Part shown: positions 1 to 9,640 of the stretch, one piece after another
Layout: every line of letters starts with the position of its first letter
Numbering within the stretch: position 1 is the first letter of the stretch
The notes under the pieces: model-generated
Told to the model about the DNA's origin: nothing
What the model saw: only the letters and a program-made list of their open reading frames with translations
Databases searched by the model: none
Assembly (NCBI RefSeq): GCF_013385825.1
Contig: NZ_JACAPG010000014.1
Location: 496,001-560,000 of the forward strand
Source: Pseudomonas reactans
GTDB lineage: Bacteria > Pseudomonadota > Gammaproteobacteria > Pseudomonadales > Pseudomonadaceae
Direction of reading: 5' to 3'
DNA: 64,000 bases
Position numbers and translations under genes: made by a program

Positions 1-1
1 C

Positions 2-322
2 CTGGCGACCTACGAGCAACAAGTGTTGTTGGCCCTGGAAGAGTCCGAAAACGCCTTCAGCGACTACGGCAAGCGCCAGCAACGCTTGGTTTCGCTGATC
101 CGCCAAAGCGAATCCAGTCGCGCCGCCGCCGACCTGGCCGCGATCCGCTACCGCGAAGGCACTGTGGACTTCCTGGTATTGCTCGACGCGCAACGTGAGC
201 GCCTGGCCGCCGAAGACTCCCAGGCCCAGGCCGAAGTGGATTTGTATCGCGGCATCGTCGCGATCTACAAGGCATTGGGTGGTGGCTGGCAGCCGGACAC
301 GGTGGTCGCCAGCGCCAAGTGA
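2..322 (+). CDS. Outer-membrane efflux channel, C-terminal part (TolC/OprM/NodT family)
   Basis: The reading frame is open from the window edge to the TGA at 320-322, so only the last 106 codons are present. The segment is a long amphipathic helix with the RYREGTVDFLVLLDAQR pattern followed by a short tail, which is typical of the second helical repeat of RND/MFS outer-membrane factors. Such proteins form the trimeric channel that lets drugs or metabolites leave through the outer membrane, normally with an inner-membrane pump and an adaptor encoded upstream, outside this window. A terminator follows 42 bases downstream, so this is the last gene of its operon. Substrate cannot be told. Confidence 0.8.
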   Translation: MATYEQQVLLALEESENAFSDYGKRQQRLVSLIRQSESSRAAADLAAIRYREGTVDFLVLLDAQRERLAAEDSQAQAEVDLYRGIVAIYKALGGGWQPDTVVASAK

Positions 323-363
323 TGTAAAGAGCTCCTTTGGTTGGTCGCATCCAGCCAATTTTT

Positions 364-400
364 AGCCCTGCGGCCTATTCGGACGCGGGGCTTTTTTTCT
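364..400 (+). terminator. Rho-independent terminator of the efflux operon
   Basis: A 9-bp stem (364-372 with 384-392, one G-T pair) closes an 11-base loop and is followed directly by a T run ending near 398. It lies 42 bases after the stop of the efflux gene on the same strand. Confidence 0.85.
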
Positions 401-519
401 GCTATTTCAATGTATGAACCCTTTCCGGTAGGGTATCGATTAGCGTTATGGCGTGCAGTACGTGGGTTCGAAACTGAAGGGAGTTGAGCATCCCTGCTCG
501 AAGCTATAGTGGTTAATCG

Positions 520-3500
520 TCAAACAGGAAAGCGATTAACACTACCCGCTGACTGACCGGGTGGCGGTTGCAGGGCAAAGTTAGTTGTGCCAATCCCAGT
601 ATTTATCAAACCTGTGTTACCCGCCAAGTTTATTGTCTCATCGGTCGTCCAGGGCTTGGGCAGTCGCCTGATTTGGCTAGGGCTGTGCTTGTGTCCACCG
701 AGTACCAATTTCCGAATGTCGCCAATCCCTTTCCCCAAACTTCCAAGATTGGCTTTTCCCAGCCTTCTGATACCCAATGACGAGAGACGGAACACAGACT
801 TGCCAGTGTCCATAACGGCACCAGGAAGATTGAACATTGATATAAGAGCTTTACCAAACGTTGCAAGCTTGAACGTTATCGAAGCACCTTTTAGGGCCGC
901 TTTGACAGCACCGCCAACGACGAACAGAGTGCCAAAAACTTCTAGCCCGAGTCCTAACATCCCCAACGCTACGCGCTTAGCCTCGCCTGACAATATATCT
1001 TCAAAATTGCCTTTGAAGGGAATTATAGTGTTGACGATAAATGATTCCGCGGCATCAAAACGCTGCTGAATACTCTCGTTATGCGTGGTGCCCTTGGCGT
1101 CCTCCCGCATCAATGGGCGATTGATGAACAGTTCACTATTCTTGAAGACCTGAATCATTTTATTTGTCCTCATGGATGAGTAAGTGTTCGGCACACGTCC
1201 GGGTGGACGCCGTGTCGTAGCGGGAAAATACCCTTTGATATCAATATCCGCCGGCAACGACGGATGATGTCGCTTGCGCATGGACAGCCTGGTTTTGTGA
1301 AATTCGATATCAACGTTTCTCAGGTAGTTCATGCCGAGAAGCAAATCCGGGCGCAAAATGTAACTATTGGTCGACGGGAGAAACTCATAACACTGAGAGC
1401 CCGATGCATCTTTGGCGAATATGATAGGCCCTATTTGTTGTTGAGCGCGCTCTTTGGTAACGTCACCGGCCTCGAGCCCTAGATTCTCTGAGACACCAAA
1501 TATGATGACCTCACCCCATTCCAGCCGTGACCGGTCTTCCAGAGGCATTTCGCTCATCATCATTCTGGTTGACAGAGACTTGAATTTCTCAAAGTGTTCA
1601 AGCCCCGCATCAAACTTCTCGTAGAACACCTCGCCTATAGGCTTTAACGTTGACAGCTGCGACTTTAAGGACTCAAATCTTACTTTGTCTAAGGCGCTGG
1701 AAAACTTCAACTTCCGAGTGCTCACATTTTCTGCCGTCAACACCCCTGACAAATATAAGTCGTAGACGGAACTGGCTTCATATAATTTCTCCGCCGTCGA
1801 CAAATAATCATCATGGAAAATATTGTCGGCGTTGCCCAAGATGATATCGCTAGTCATAACAAGGCCTTTTCCGACCTCGTACAGTACTGAGTCTGGCTCG
1901 TGGTAAATCGTGCGTTTCTTAAAAAAGTCGTCATTACCTGGGCACATCCTCTCAAACTCCTGCCTACTGAATTCAAGGCGGGTGCCAATCGTTGAGCGAG
2001 CGTTATCAAGGTCAAGACACATGGCGTTGTAATCTTCAATGCGCTCGTTGTAGGACGTGAGCGCCTGTGTGAATGCCTGCAGCGAGTAATCGTCATCAGT
2101 GGCGACAACCCCCTGTGCAATGGCCCAGTCGTAAACAGGACCAGCCGTCTCCAACGCTTGCAATTGCTCATGGTCACTGGAGAAAGGCGTCAAGAATGCG
2201 CGTGAACTGACTTGTGCGGTATTCATTTCGCGCGAACTGCCTTGAGAGGTCAACTCTACCAGTGCAGTTTGAGTTCGTAGGCTCACCAGCGATAAACTTC
2301 CTACCCGCTCCTCCTCCGCCCCCTTCACCAGGAACTCTGGAGCCACAGTCGCCAACAACGCATGCGTGATGAGTACCGCCTGTCCCATGGAGAGCCCTTT
2401 ACTTGTGCAAAGGTGTTGCTCCAGTTCAACACGTACCTCGAGCAGTGTTTTTCCTGTATTCAATGATGAATACAGGTCGTAGCCAGCGATATGATTACGT
2501 TTCATGCCCAACTCCGGATCAATGCAGAGCAGATCACGGGTCAGGATCATTTGTTGACGATAGCTTGGGGATGCGTCCGCGGTAATGGATGACGGGTCGT
2601 CTTTCAACGCTTCTAGAATGGGTTCACAACACTTCAACCCTGCCCCTTGAGTCAACGACTGAACAATGAACTGATCGGCATGCTCACGTATTTGCTCCAG
2701 GGTTTGCCCTGACCATGGTTGCGGTGAACAATCGAATACCCTCAACGTTGGCTGTTCGCTTTCACCAGAAGCTGAACGGCGGATCCTGGCACGCTGCTCG
2801 GCGCTCAAGTATCCAGGTGATTGAGAGTAGGTAAGAAAGTCCCGGGCATAATTGCCTAGTGAAGTCCCTGGTGGCAGCGGATTAAGCCGCCAGTTCAGCC
2901 AGTTACGCAGTTCCTTAACAGAAACTTTGGCGGGAAGCTCATCCATCCCGCTAAAGCGCAACAGCTGCATCGCGTCAGCCTTTGCGCCTGAATTGATGAT
3001 ATTTCCCGTATGTTTCGCCTGTTCGATAGCATCGTCGAGAAGCGCCGCCAGAGGCGCATGGGCTCTAACTTCCTTAGTCAAGTTATGCCATTGCCCTGCC
3101 TTGCCACGGCTCTTTACAAACAACTCTCCATCGACCAGCCGAACTTGGGTCGCCGAGTCCAATTGGTGCTCTTGCAAAATAGAAACCATTTGAGGACGGT
3201 CTCTCAGGTTCTTCAATAGTTGCGGTTTTGACTTATTGGCAAAGTTAAATGACGACTCCGGCGTAATGTCCTGAAGAATCGCCCCCAGATCGATGTTCTC
3301 ATCGTCGGGTTTGCCCTTGATGGCACTGAGCACTGTTTTTATCAGCGCGGCTTCTTGCTCTGCATCCATGAACTCGCGCGATGCTAGCTCCCGAACCAGG
3401 GGCGAACGCAAGGGATCATCTGCGATGCCCGCTACGGCGAACCCATTGATCCAGAGACTGTTTGCCTCGCCATGGCTGAGGGGCCAAGTTGCACCGCCGT

Positions 3501-4038
3501 AGAACGCCATGACGTCCGCGGGCTGCAGAAGCGCCCGAGATCCGCCGACTAAGCCTGCCGCTTGCGGGTCAAGTATGGCGGCACTGGCAATGACCTGGCG
3601 GCCTATCGGCCACCAACCGGTCGCATCTGCGGGCGCAAACGTGACGTTGGTGAGTTTCCCATCCACTATTTTTTGTGCTGTCAGCGTGGATCCCTGTAGA
3701 CGAAGCGAGCCAGGTACTAGCGTTTGCGCCTTCACCCAAGCCTGCACTGCGGGCGAGTCCCACGACTGGTTGTACAGACTCAGCCACTTGCCAACTGATG
3801 TGTTTGCCGACGGTTGCCGCCACAGTCCGATGTCGTTGTGCACATCGGCTAGAAACCAGGCCAGATTGTCATCAGCCCTTTTTTGCACATTAATCGCTAC
3901 GTCCAACCGAGCGGGCAGCTTAGGCAAATTAGCTGATCGATCCGGCTGAACGGTTGCCTGCGCAGTGCGCGGCTCTTCTGCGTAGAGATTAGATCCACTG
4001 TACGAAACCCTGCCTGCATCACCGTTTATTAAGCCCAT
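520..4038 (-). CDS. Giant dermonecrotic-toxin-like protein (DUF6543-type), paralogue 1
   Basis: A protein of 1172 residues with no signal peptide. It has a largely helical body and, near residues 1030-1130, glycine/alanine-rich hydrophobic stretches (for example LGMLGLGLEVFGTLFVVGGAV) that could insert in membranes. The middle part aligns by eye with the second giant gene at 9641-13339: both have an IAGYDLY / IAGYNVY block, then EVRVELEQHL / EVRRGVEQHL, APEFLVK / APEFLVR and SREMN / SRGMT. I recall such Pseudomonas proteins being annotated as dermonecrotic-toxin-domain or DUF6543 proteins. Function is unproven; a large secreted or contact-dependent toxin or effector is the inference. No immunity gene is evident beside it. 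Nothing indicates frameshifts. Confidence 0.6.
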   Translation of the reverse strand: MGLINGDAGRVSYSGSNLYAEEPRTAQATVQPDRSANLPKLPARLDVAINVQKRADDNLAWFLADVHNDIGLWRQPSANTSVGKWLSLYNQSWDSPAVQAWVKAQTLVPGSLRLQGSTLTAQKIVDGKLTNVTFAPADATGWWPIGRQVIASAAILDPQAAGLVGGSRALLQPADVMAFYGGATWPLSHGEANSLWINGFAVAGIADDPLRSPLVRELASREFMDAEQEAALIKTVLSAIKGKPDDENIDLGAILQDITPESSFNFANKSKPQLLKNLRDRPQMVSILQEHQLDSATQVRLVDGELFVKSRGKAGQWHNLTKEVRAHAPLAALLDDAIEQAKHTGNIINSGAKADAMQLLRFSGMDELPAKVSVKELRNWLNWRLNPLPPGTSLGNYARDFLTYSQSPGYLSAEQRARIRRSASGESEQPTLRVFDCSPQPWSGQTLEQIREHADQFIVQSLTQGAGLKCCEPILEALKDDPSSITADASPSYRQQMILTRDLLCIDPELGMKRNHIAGYDLYSSLNTGKTLLEVRVELEQHLCTSKGLSMGQAVLITHALLATVAPEFLVKGAEEERVGSLSLVSLRTQTALVELTSQGSSREMNTAQVSSRAFLTPFSSDHEQLQALETAGPVYDWAIAQGVVATDDDYSLQAFTQALTSYNERIEDYNAMCLDLDNARSTIGTRLEFSRQEFERMCPGNDDFFKKRTIYHEPDSVLYEVGKGLVMTSDIILGNADNIFHDDYLSTAEKLYEASSVYDLYLSGVLTAENVSTRKLKFSSALDKVRFESLKSQLSTLKPIGEVFYEKFDAGLEHFEKFKSLSTRMMMSEMPLEDRSRLEWGEVIIFGVSENLGLEAGDVTKERAQQQIGPIIFAKDASGSQCYEFLPSTNSYILRPDLLLGMNYLRNVDIEFHKTRLSMRKRHHPSLPADIDIKGYFPATTRRPPGRVPNTYSSMRTNKMIQVFKNSELFINRPLMREDAKGTTHNESIQQRFDAAESFIVNTIIPFKGNFEDILSGEAKRVALGMLGLGLEVFGTLFVVGGAVKAALKGASITFKLATFGKALISMFNLPGAVMDTGKSVFRLSSLGIRRLGKANLGSLGKGIGDIRKLVLGGHKHSPSQIRRLPKPWTTDETINLAGNTGLINTGIGTTNFALQPPPGQSAGSVNRFPV

Positions 4039-4189
4039 GAAAAGTATTCCAGACTGTAGAAGCCTACATTCTGCAAACCGCTCTCTCCACTCACAGCGGA
4101 TTTCTCCGAGTCTATCTGGGCTGCTGTATGTAGATATTACAGCTCACCGGTTAACGCTCAGGCCTTGGGTCAGATTTGCACAGATGCCG

Positions 4190-5212
4190 TCACTGCCGTG
4201 GTAGGTCATTCAAAATCAAACTGCGGTAATGCCCCGGATTCGACCCCGCCCACTTACGAAACGCCTTATAAAACGAACTCGTATCAGCAAACCCCAGCCG
4301 CGCCGCAATCTCGGCAAAGCTGATCTGCGGCTCCGCCAACCACACAATCGCCAATTCCTTACGCACACTGTCCTTGAGCCCCTGATAGGTCTGCCCTTCT
4401 TCTGCCAGGCGACGGCGCAAGGTTGAGGCCGAGATGCACAGGCTGACCGCCAGGCCTTCGGTTTCCGGCCAAGTATCGGGGGGGAGCAGGCGCAGGTCGT
4501 GCTTGATGCGGGTGGCGAGGCTGTCGGGGTCGCGGTACTTGACCAGGATATTGGCCGGTGCGTGGGCCAGGAAACGCTTGAGTTCTTCCGGGGTGCGCTT
4601 GGTCGGCAGGTCCAGGCAGTCGGCGGAGAAGATCATGCGCGTGCGGGGTCGGTCGAAACGCAGGTTGTCGGAGAACATCACCTGGTAGTCGTCGCAGAAG
4701 TCCGGCTTTGCGCAGCGCAGCTCAATCGCCAGGATTGGAATCCGTCGCCCAGCCAGCCAACAGGCCACGCCGTGCACAATCATCCAATAGGTAAAATAGG
4801 TGAAGGCCCGATTGGGTTCGGTGTCGGGCTCAATCAGCACGATCTCCGCCAGGCTTTGTTGACGCACCAATTCAGCGGGCAGTCGCTCCAGCATCAGTGA
4901 CAGGAACCCCAGCCCGGTCTCCAGGGCAGTGGCAAGCGTTGGCTGCGCGATTGCAGCACGGCAGAGAAACGCGAGGCTGCCGGACCTGAGTTTGCGCGGG
5001 TCCATACCGAAGAACTCATCGTCGGTGCGCCGTGCCAGGAGGCGCCACAGCCGTGCATAGGTGGTGGCCGAAACCCGCGCGGCAGATTCGACCAGCGACT
5101 GCGGGTCAATCCCGGCTTTGTGCAGCACTTCGGCGCTCGTCGCCCCCGGCGCACAGCTTTGCAGCAAGGCCTCACGCACAAGATGAATGGAGATGGTGTC
5201 TTTTTCCGACAT
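4190..5212 (-). CDS. AraC-family transcriptional regulator with arabinose-binding-like N-terminus
   Basis: About 340 residues. The N-terminal two thirds resemble the Arabinose_bd sensor domain found in Pseudomonas AraC regulators, and the C-terminus carries the two helix-turn-helix motifs of AraC (ISFAEIAARLGFADTSSFYKAFRKW with a following NPGHYR). I chose the ATG at 5212; a TTG at 5230 is in frame but has no better ribosome site. It is divergent from efeU (5380), and the 167-base gap holds the Fur-like box. Regulation of the iron operon is possible but not shown, since members of this family usually act on catabolic or virulence genes. Effector unknown. Confidence 0.85.
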   Translation of the reverse strand: MSEKDTISIHLVREALLQSCAPGATSAEVLHKAGIDPQSLVESAARVSATTYARLWRLLARRTDDEFFGMDPRKLRSGSLAFLCRAAIAQPTLATALETGLGFLSLMLERLPAELVRQQSLAEIVLIEPDTEPNRAFTYFTYWMIVHGVACWLAGRRIPILAIELRCAKPDFCDDYQVMFSDNLRFDRPRTRMIFSADCLDLPTKRTPEELKRFLAHAPANILVKYRDPDSLATRIKHDLRLLPPDTWPETEGLAVSLCISASTLRRRLAEEGQTYQGLKDSVRKELAIVWLAEPQISFAEIAARLGFADTSSFYKAFRKWAGSNPGHYRSLILNDLPRQ

Positions 5213-5320
5213 GGGTGACCGGGTATCCAACTGCCCAAAGAATGGCAGGCATCATAAGGGCGGATGCGCATTGCCACCACCGTTCAGCCACTGTTCAGCA
5301 AACGTCAAGAATTGTTGTTT

Positions 5321-5339
5321 AGCAATGAGTATCATTATG
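5321..5339. promoter_or_regulatory. Fur-box-like operator upstream of efeU
   Basis: The 19-mer AGCAATGAGTATCATTATG matches the classical Fur consensus GATAATGATAATCATTATC at 14 of 19 positions, including the whole ATCATTAT half. It lies 40 bases before the efeU start, where repression by Fe2+-Fur would be expected. Function is inferred from the match and from the iron-uptake genes that follow. Confidence 0.7.
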
Positions 5340-5379
5340 TTACAACTTAGCACCCTATCTAGTTGTCACGCGGTGCCGA

Positions 5380-6225
5380 ATGCTCGTTCCTTTCCTCATC
5401 ATGCTGCGCGAAGGCATTGAAGCCGCACTGATCGTTGGCATCATCGCTAGCTACCTGCAACAGACCGGTCGTGGCCAGTGGATGCCCGCCGTATGGATCG
5501 GCGTCTTTCTCGCTGCTGCGCTGGCCCTGCTGGTCGGTGGTGGCCTGGAACTGGTCAGCGCCGAGTTCCCGCAGAAGCAGCAGGAACTGTTTGAAGGCAT
5601 CGTCGGCCTGGTCGCCGTGGGCATCCTCAGCTCCATGGTGTTCTGGATGCGCAAGGTGGCGCGTTCCATCAAGCATTCCCTGCACGAATCCCTCGATCAT
5701 GCGCTGGCCGGTTCCAAGCACCAGGTCACCGCGCTGATCCTCATGGTGTTTTTCGCCGTGGCCCGCGAGGGTCTGGAGACGGTGTTCTTCCTGCTGGCGG
5801 TGTTCCAGCAGAGCGAAGGCCCAGGCGCGCCGATTGGCGCCCTGCTCGGCCTGATCCTGGCGATCATCGTCGGTTTCCTGATCTACACCGGCAGCATGCG
5901 CCTGAACCTGGGCGCGTTTTTCCGCTGGACCGGCCTGTTTATCCTCGTGGTGGCCGCCGGCATCCTGGCCAATTCGGTGCAAGCCCTGCACGAAGCGGGG
6001 GTATGGAATCACCTGCAAACCGTGCTGTTCGACTTCAGCGCCGCGCTGCCCATGGACAGCCCGTTGGGCTCGGTGCTAGCCGGGATGTTCGGCTATCAGG
6101 AAGCGCCCACCATCAGCACCCTCGGCGCCTACCTGATTTACCTGGTGGTAGCCCTGGTGATGTTCTTCCTGCCCACCGCACCGTCCAAACCCGCCGCCTC
6201 GCCCTCTTCCGTTTCCAGCCAGTAA
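5380..6225 (+). CDS. efeU: Ferrous/ferric iron permease EfeU (FTR1 family)
   Basis: A 281-residue, strongly hydrophobic protein with about seven transmembrane segments. It carries the two REGxE iron-binding motifs that define the FTR1/EfeU family: REGIE at residues 10-14 and REGLE near residues 129-133. It moves iron across the inner membrane in concert with the periplasmic EfeO and the haem peroxidase EfeB encoded directly downstream (10-base gap to efeO). Length fits the family. The upstream Fur-like box suggests iron repression. Confidence is high for family and role. Confidence 0.95.
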   Translation: MLVPFLIMLREGIEAALIVGIIASYLQQTGRGQWMPAVWIGVFLAAALALLVGGGLELVSAEFPQKQQELFEGIVGLVAVGILSSMVFWMRKVARSIKHSLHESLDHALAGSKHQVTALILMVFFAVAREGLETVFFLLAVFQQSEGPGAPIGALLGLILAIIVGFLIYTGSMRLNLGAFFRWTGLFILVVAAGILANSVQALHEAGVWNHLQTVLFDFSAALPMDSPLGSVLAGMFGYQEAPTISTLGAYLIYLVVALVMFFLPTAPSKPAASPSSVSSQ

Positions 6226-6235
6226 GGACCGCCTC

Positions 6236-7438
6236 TTGTCCAAGCCTACTCCTCAACCGTCCTCGCCACCTCGCGCCCTGCGCTGGGCCGTGGCGGGTTC
6301 GGTGGTCGTGATGATCGCCGCCGGAGGCCTGTTCTATTACGCCTCGCAACTGGCGGCCAGCAAGCGCCAGACCAACCACAATGAAATCGCCGTGACCATC
6401 CATGGCCACGCCTGCGAACCGAATGAACTGAGCGTGCCCGCCGGCCGCGCCAGCTTTCGCATCATCAACCGCTCCGACCGTGCGGTGGAATGGGAAATCC
6501 TCGACGGCGTGCTGGTGGTCGAAGAGCGCGAAAACATCGCCCCCGGCCTGAGCCAGGTGATCAACGCCAACCTGCTGCCCGGCGACTACGCGATCACCTG
6601 CGGCCTGCTGAGCAACCCGCGCGGCACCTTGCACGTAACGCCGACCGCCGAGTCCGATGCGCAAGCCAAGGCCAAGCCGTCGATGGTGGCGTTTATCGGG
6701 CCGCTGTCGGAATTTCGTGTGTACCTGAGCAGTCAAGGCAGCGCATTGGTCAAGGCCGTCACCGCCTTGCAACAGGCCGTCGACGCCGGCGAACTGGCCC
6801 AGGCTCAAGCGCTCTACGTTCCGGCGCGCGAGGCTTACCAACGACTGGCCCCCGCGTCGCAACGCCTGGCCGAGCTGGACAACGCGATCAACGCCCGCGC
6901 CGACTACTTTGAAAAACGCGAGCAGGACCCGGCCTTCAGCGGCTTCCATCGCCTGGAATACAGCCTGTTCCAGCAGCGCAGTCTCGATGGCTTGACGCCG
7001 ATTGCCCAGCGCCTGCTGACCGACGTCACCAGCCTCAAGCAACAACTGCTCGCCCAGTCGCTGCCGCCGGAGCAACTGGTCAGCATTGTGGTGCGCAACC
7101 TCAACAGCCTGGCCGATGTACGTGCCATCAGCGGTGAAGAGGAGCGCTACAGCCACGTCGACCTGAATGGTTTCGCCGCCAACCTGGAGGCCGCTCACAA
7201 AGTCGTCGACCTGATGCGCCCTTTGCTGACCAAGTCTGCCGCAGACTTGCTGCCTAAAGTCGACAGCGCTCTCTCGGCCTTCGACAGCCAACTCAACGAA
7301 TTGAAAGTCGACGGCCAATACCGCCGCTACGACAGCGTAAACGCCGATCAGCGCAAGCAGATCGCCGACAAGGCCAAGGCTCTGGCCGCTGCACTCGATG
7401 GAATCGACCCCGCCCTTGGCCTCTCCGGCCTGCAGTGA
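6236..7438 (+). CDS. efeO: Iron uptake protein EfeO, cupredoxin plus M75/imelysin domains
   Basis: The start is TTG at 6236, chosen because AAGGA lies 8 bases upstream and the first in-frame codons lead straight into a membrane anchor/signal segment (residues about 15-35). A cupredoxin-like domain follows (about 45-140, with HACEPNELSVPAG and YAITCGLL, residues able to bind metal). The M75/imelysin-like helical domain comes next, with the family GxHxxE motif as GFHRLEY near residue 237. In the family, EfeO binds iron in the periplasm and passes it to EfeU. The stop overlaps the region of the efeB start, so the genes are cotranscribed. Length (400 residues) is normal for a two-domain EfeO. Confidence 0.93.
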   Translation: MSKPTPQPSSPPRALRWAVAGSVVVMIAAGGLFYYASQLAASKRQTNHNEIAVTIHGHACEPNELSVPAGRASFRIINRSDRAVEWEILDGVLVVEERENIAPGLSQVINANLLPGDYAITCGLLSNPRGTLHVTPTAESDAQAKAKPSMVAFIGPLSEFRVYLSSQGSALVKAVTALQQAVDAGELAQAQALYVPAREAYQRLAPASQRLAELDNAINARADYFEKREQDPAFSGFHRLEYSLFQQRSLDGLTPIAQRLLTDVTSLKQQLLAQSLPPEQLVSIVVRNLNSLADVRAISGEEERYSHVDLNGFAANLEAAHKVVDLMRPLLTKSAADLLPKVDSALSAFDSQLNELKVDGQYRRYDSVNADQRKQIADKAKALAAALDGIDPALGLSGLQ

Positions 7439-7452
7439 AGACGACCGCACAC

Positions 7453-8751
7453 ATGAGTGATTCGAAACAATTTGACCTCCAGCGTCGCCGTGTCCTGCTG
7501 GGCATGGCCGCCACCGGCGCCGCGATTGCCGGCAGCACCCTGACTTGCCCGGCCATGGCCGCCGAGCAAGTCACCACCGCACCGCGCAGCGACAAGACCC
7601 AGGACCACCACGATTTTTTTGGCAAGCACCAAAGCGGTATCGTCACGCCGCGCCCGGCCTGCGGCATGCTTGTGGCGTTCGATGTGCTGGCGAGCGACCG
7701 CGAAGACCTGGAGCGCCTGTTCCGCACCCTGAACGAACGCATCAGCTTCCTGATGACCGGCGGCACCGTGCCGCAAGTCGACCCGAAACTGCCGCCGACC
7801 GACTCCGGCATCCTCGGCCCGGTGGTCACGCCGGACAACCTGACCATTACCGTGTCCGTCGGAGAATCCCTGTTCGATGAGCGCTTCGGCCTCAGCGCAG
7901 TCAAGCCCAAGCGCCTGAGCCGCATGGTGGGTTTTCCCAACGATGCACTGGAACCGGCGCAGTGCCACGGCGACCTGAGCCTGCAATTCAGCTCCAACAC
8001 GCCAGACACCAATATCCACGCCCTGCGCGACATCGTGAAGAATCTTCCGGACTTGCTGCTGGTGCGCTGGAAGCAGGAAGGCAGCGTGCCGCCCCAGGCG
8101 CCGAGCAAACCCGGCGAGCCTGCGCAGAGCGCGCGCAACTTCCTAGGCTTCCGCGACGGTTCGGCCAACCCGAACTCCAACGATGCCAAGGCCATGGACC
8201 AGATTGTGTGGGTACAACCGGGCAGCGACGAACCGGCGTGGGCGGCCAACGGCAGCTACCAGGCCGTGCGCATCATCCGCAACTTCGTCGAGCGCTGGGA
8301 CCGTACTCCGCTGCAAGAACAGGAAAGCATCATCGGCCGCGTCAAGCCGACCGGTGCGCCCATGGACGGTGACAAAGAAACCCAGGTGCCCGACTACAGC
8401 AAGGACCCGGAAGGCAAAGTGACCAAGCTCGATGCCCACATCCGCCTGGCCAACCCGCGCACCCCGCAGACTCAGGCCAACCTGATCCTGCGCCGGCCGT
8501 TCAACTACTCCAACGGCGTCAATAAAAACGGTCAGCTGGACATGGGGCTGTTGTTCATCTGCTACCAGGCTGACCTGGAGAAAGGCTTTATCAGCGTGCA
8601 AACCCGGCTCAACGGCGAGCCCCTGGAGGAATACCTCAAGCCGGTCGGCGGCGGGTACTTCTTCACCTTGCCGGGGGTCACGGGGCCGAAGGATTTCATC
8701 GGGCGCACGCTGCTGGCTGCAACGCACCCTCACACCACTGCCCAGACCTAA
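7453..8751 (+). CDS. efeB: Deferrochelatase/DyP-type haem peroxidase EfeB
   Basis: The first 40 residues are a Tat signal (RRRVLLGMAA, then a hydrophobic stretch and AMAAE), so the folded haem protein is exported to the periplasm. The DyP-family GxxDG motif is present as GFRDGSANP near residue 233, and the C-terminal half shows the RPFNYSNG and GLLFICYQ blocks of EfeB. Proposed roles are peroxidase oxidation of Fe2+ before EfeU transport, or release of iron from haem. I chose ATG at 7453; a GTG at 7435 overlaps the efeO stop and is also possible. Third gene of the efe operon. Confidence 0.95.
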   Translation: MSDSKQFDLQRRRVLLGMAATGAAIAGSTLTCPAMAAEQVTTAPRSDKTQDHHDFFGKHQSGIVTPRPACGMLVAFDVLASDREDLERLFRTLNERISFLMTGGTVPQVDPKLPPTDSGILGPVVTPDNLTITVSVGESLFDERFGLSAVKPKRLSRMVGFPNDALEPAQCHGDLSLQFSSNTPDTNIHALRDIVKNLPDLLLVRWKQEGSVPPQAPSKPGEPAQSARNFLGFRDGSANPNSNDAKAMDQIVWVQPGSDEPAWAANGSYQAVRIIRNFVERWDRTPLQEQESIIGRVKPTGAPMDGDKETQVPDYSKDPEGKVTKLDAHIRLANPRTPQTQANLILRRPFNYSNGVNKNGQLDMGLLFICYQADLEKGFISVQTRLNGEPLEEYLKPVGGGYFFTLPGVTGPKDFIGRTLLAATHPHTTAQT

Positions 8752-8777
8752 AACAAACCCAGAGCGGAAATCGTCCC

Positions 8778-9596
8778 ATGAAAAAGTCGTCTATCGCGTT
8801 GTCGTTGTTGCTGACCCTTTCGCCGCTGGCAGCCTTCGCCGCTACTGCGCCGCTGGACCTGGTAGGGCCGGTGTCGGATTACAAAATCTACGTCACCGAA
8901 GAAATCGGCGAGCTGGTCACCCAGACCCAAGCCTTCACCGACGCCATCAATAAAGGCGACCTGGCCACCGCCAAGAAGCTCTACGCGCCGACACGCGTGC
9001 ACTATGAGTCCATCGAGCCAATCGCTGAATTGTTCAGCGACCTCGATGCATCCATCGATTCGCGCGTCGACGACCACGAAAAAGGCGTGACCGCCGAAGA
9101 CTTCACCGGCTTCCACCGTATCGAATACGCGCTGTTCTCGCAGAACACCACCCAGGGCCTGGAAGCGCTGACGGCTAAGCTCAACACCGACGTCAACGAC
9201 CTCAAGACCCGCGTCGATGGTCTGACCTTCCCGCCTGAGAAAGTCGTGGGCGGCGCCGCAGCATTGCTGGAAGAAGTCGCTGCGACCAAGATCTCCGGTG
9301 AAGAAGACCGCTACAGCCACACCGACCTGTATGACTTCCAGGGCAACATAGACGGGGCGAAGAAAATCGTCGACCTGTTCCGTGGCCAGATCGAGAAACA
9401 AGACAAGGCGTTCCTGGCCAAGGTCGACAAGAACTTCGCCACCGTGGATAAGATCCTGGCCAAGTACAAGACCAAGGACGGTGGTTTCGAGACCTATGAC
9501 AAGGTCAAGGAAAACGACCGCAAAGCCTTGGTGGGGCCAGTCAATACCCTGGCCGAAGACCTGTCGACCCTGCGTGGCAAGCTAGGCCTGAACTGA
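8778..9596 (+). CDS. Second EfeO/EfeM-type periplasmic iron-binding protein (M75 domain only)
   Basis: A 272-residue protein with a Sec signal peptide (about 1-21, cleavage after AFAA). A single M75/imelysin-like domain follows, with the GFHRIEY form of the GxHxxE motif near residue 115 and the SGEEDRYSHTDLYDFQGN block shared with EfeO. It lacks the cupredoxin domain, so it corresponds to the short form often called EfeM. It lies 26 bases after efeB and before a strong hairpin, so it closes the operon. It may act as an extra iron carrier for EfeU; the division of labour with the long EfeO is not known. Confidence 0.88.
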   Translation: MKKSSIALSLLLTLSPLAAFAATAPLDLVGPVSDYKIYVTEEIGELVTQTQAFTDAINKGDLATAKKLYAPTRVHYESIEPIAELFSDLDASIDSRVDDHEKGVTAEDFTGFHRIEYALFSQNTTQGLEALTAKLNTDVNDLKTRVDGLTFPPEKVVGGAAALLEEVAATKISGEEDRYSHTDLYDFQGNIDGAKKIVDLFRGQIEKQDKAFLAKVDKNFATVDKILAKYKTKDGGFETYDKVKENDRKALVGPVNTLAEDLSTLRGKLGLN

Positions 9597-9600
9597 CCGT

Positions 9601-9636
9601 CGTAGCGCTCGCCCACGCTGTCGGGCGAGCGCTACG
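9601..9636. terminator. 14-bp perfect hairpin between the efe operon and the convergent giant gene
   Basis: Bases 9601-9614 pair perfectly with 9623-9636 around an 8-base loop. There is no T run on either side, but the position, 4 bases after the efe operon stop and 4 bases before the stop of the convergent gene, suggests a bidirectional transcription end or a transcript-stabilising structure. Confidence 0.6.
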
Positions 9637-9640
9637 CGGC

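Noticed and set aside
6113..7450. A 445-codon open frame on the minus strand opposite efeO.
   Set aside because: It mirrors the codon structure of efeO/efeB, has no ribosome site and no family pattern; efeO on the other strand is certain.
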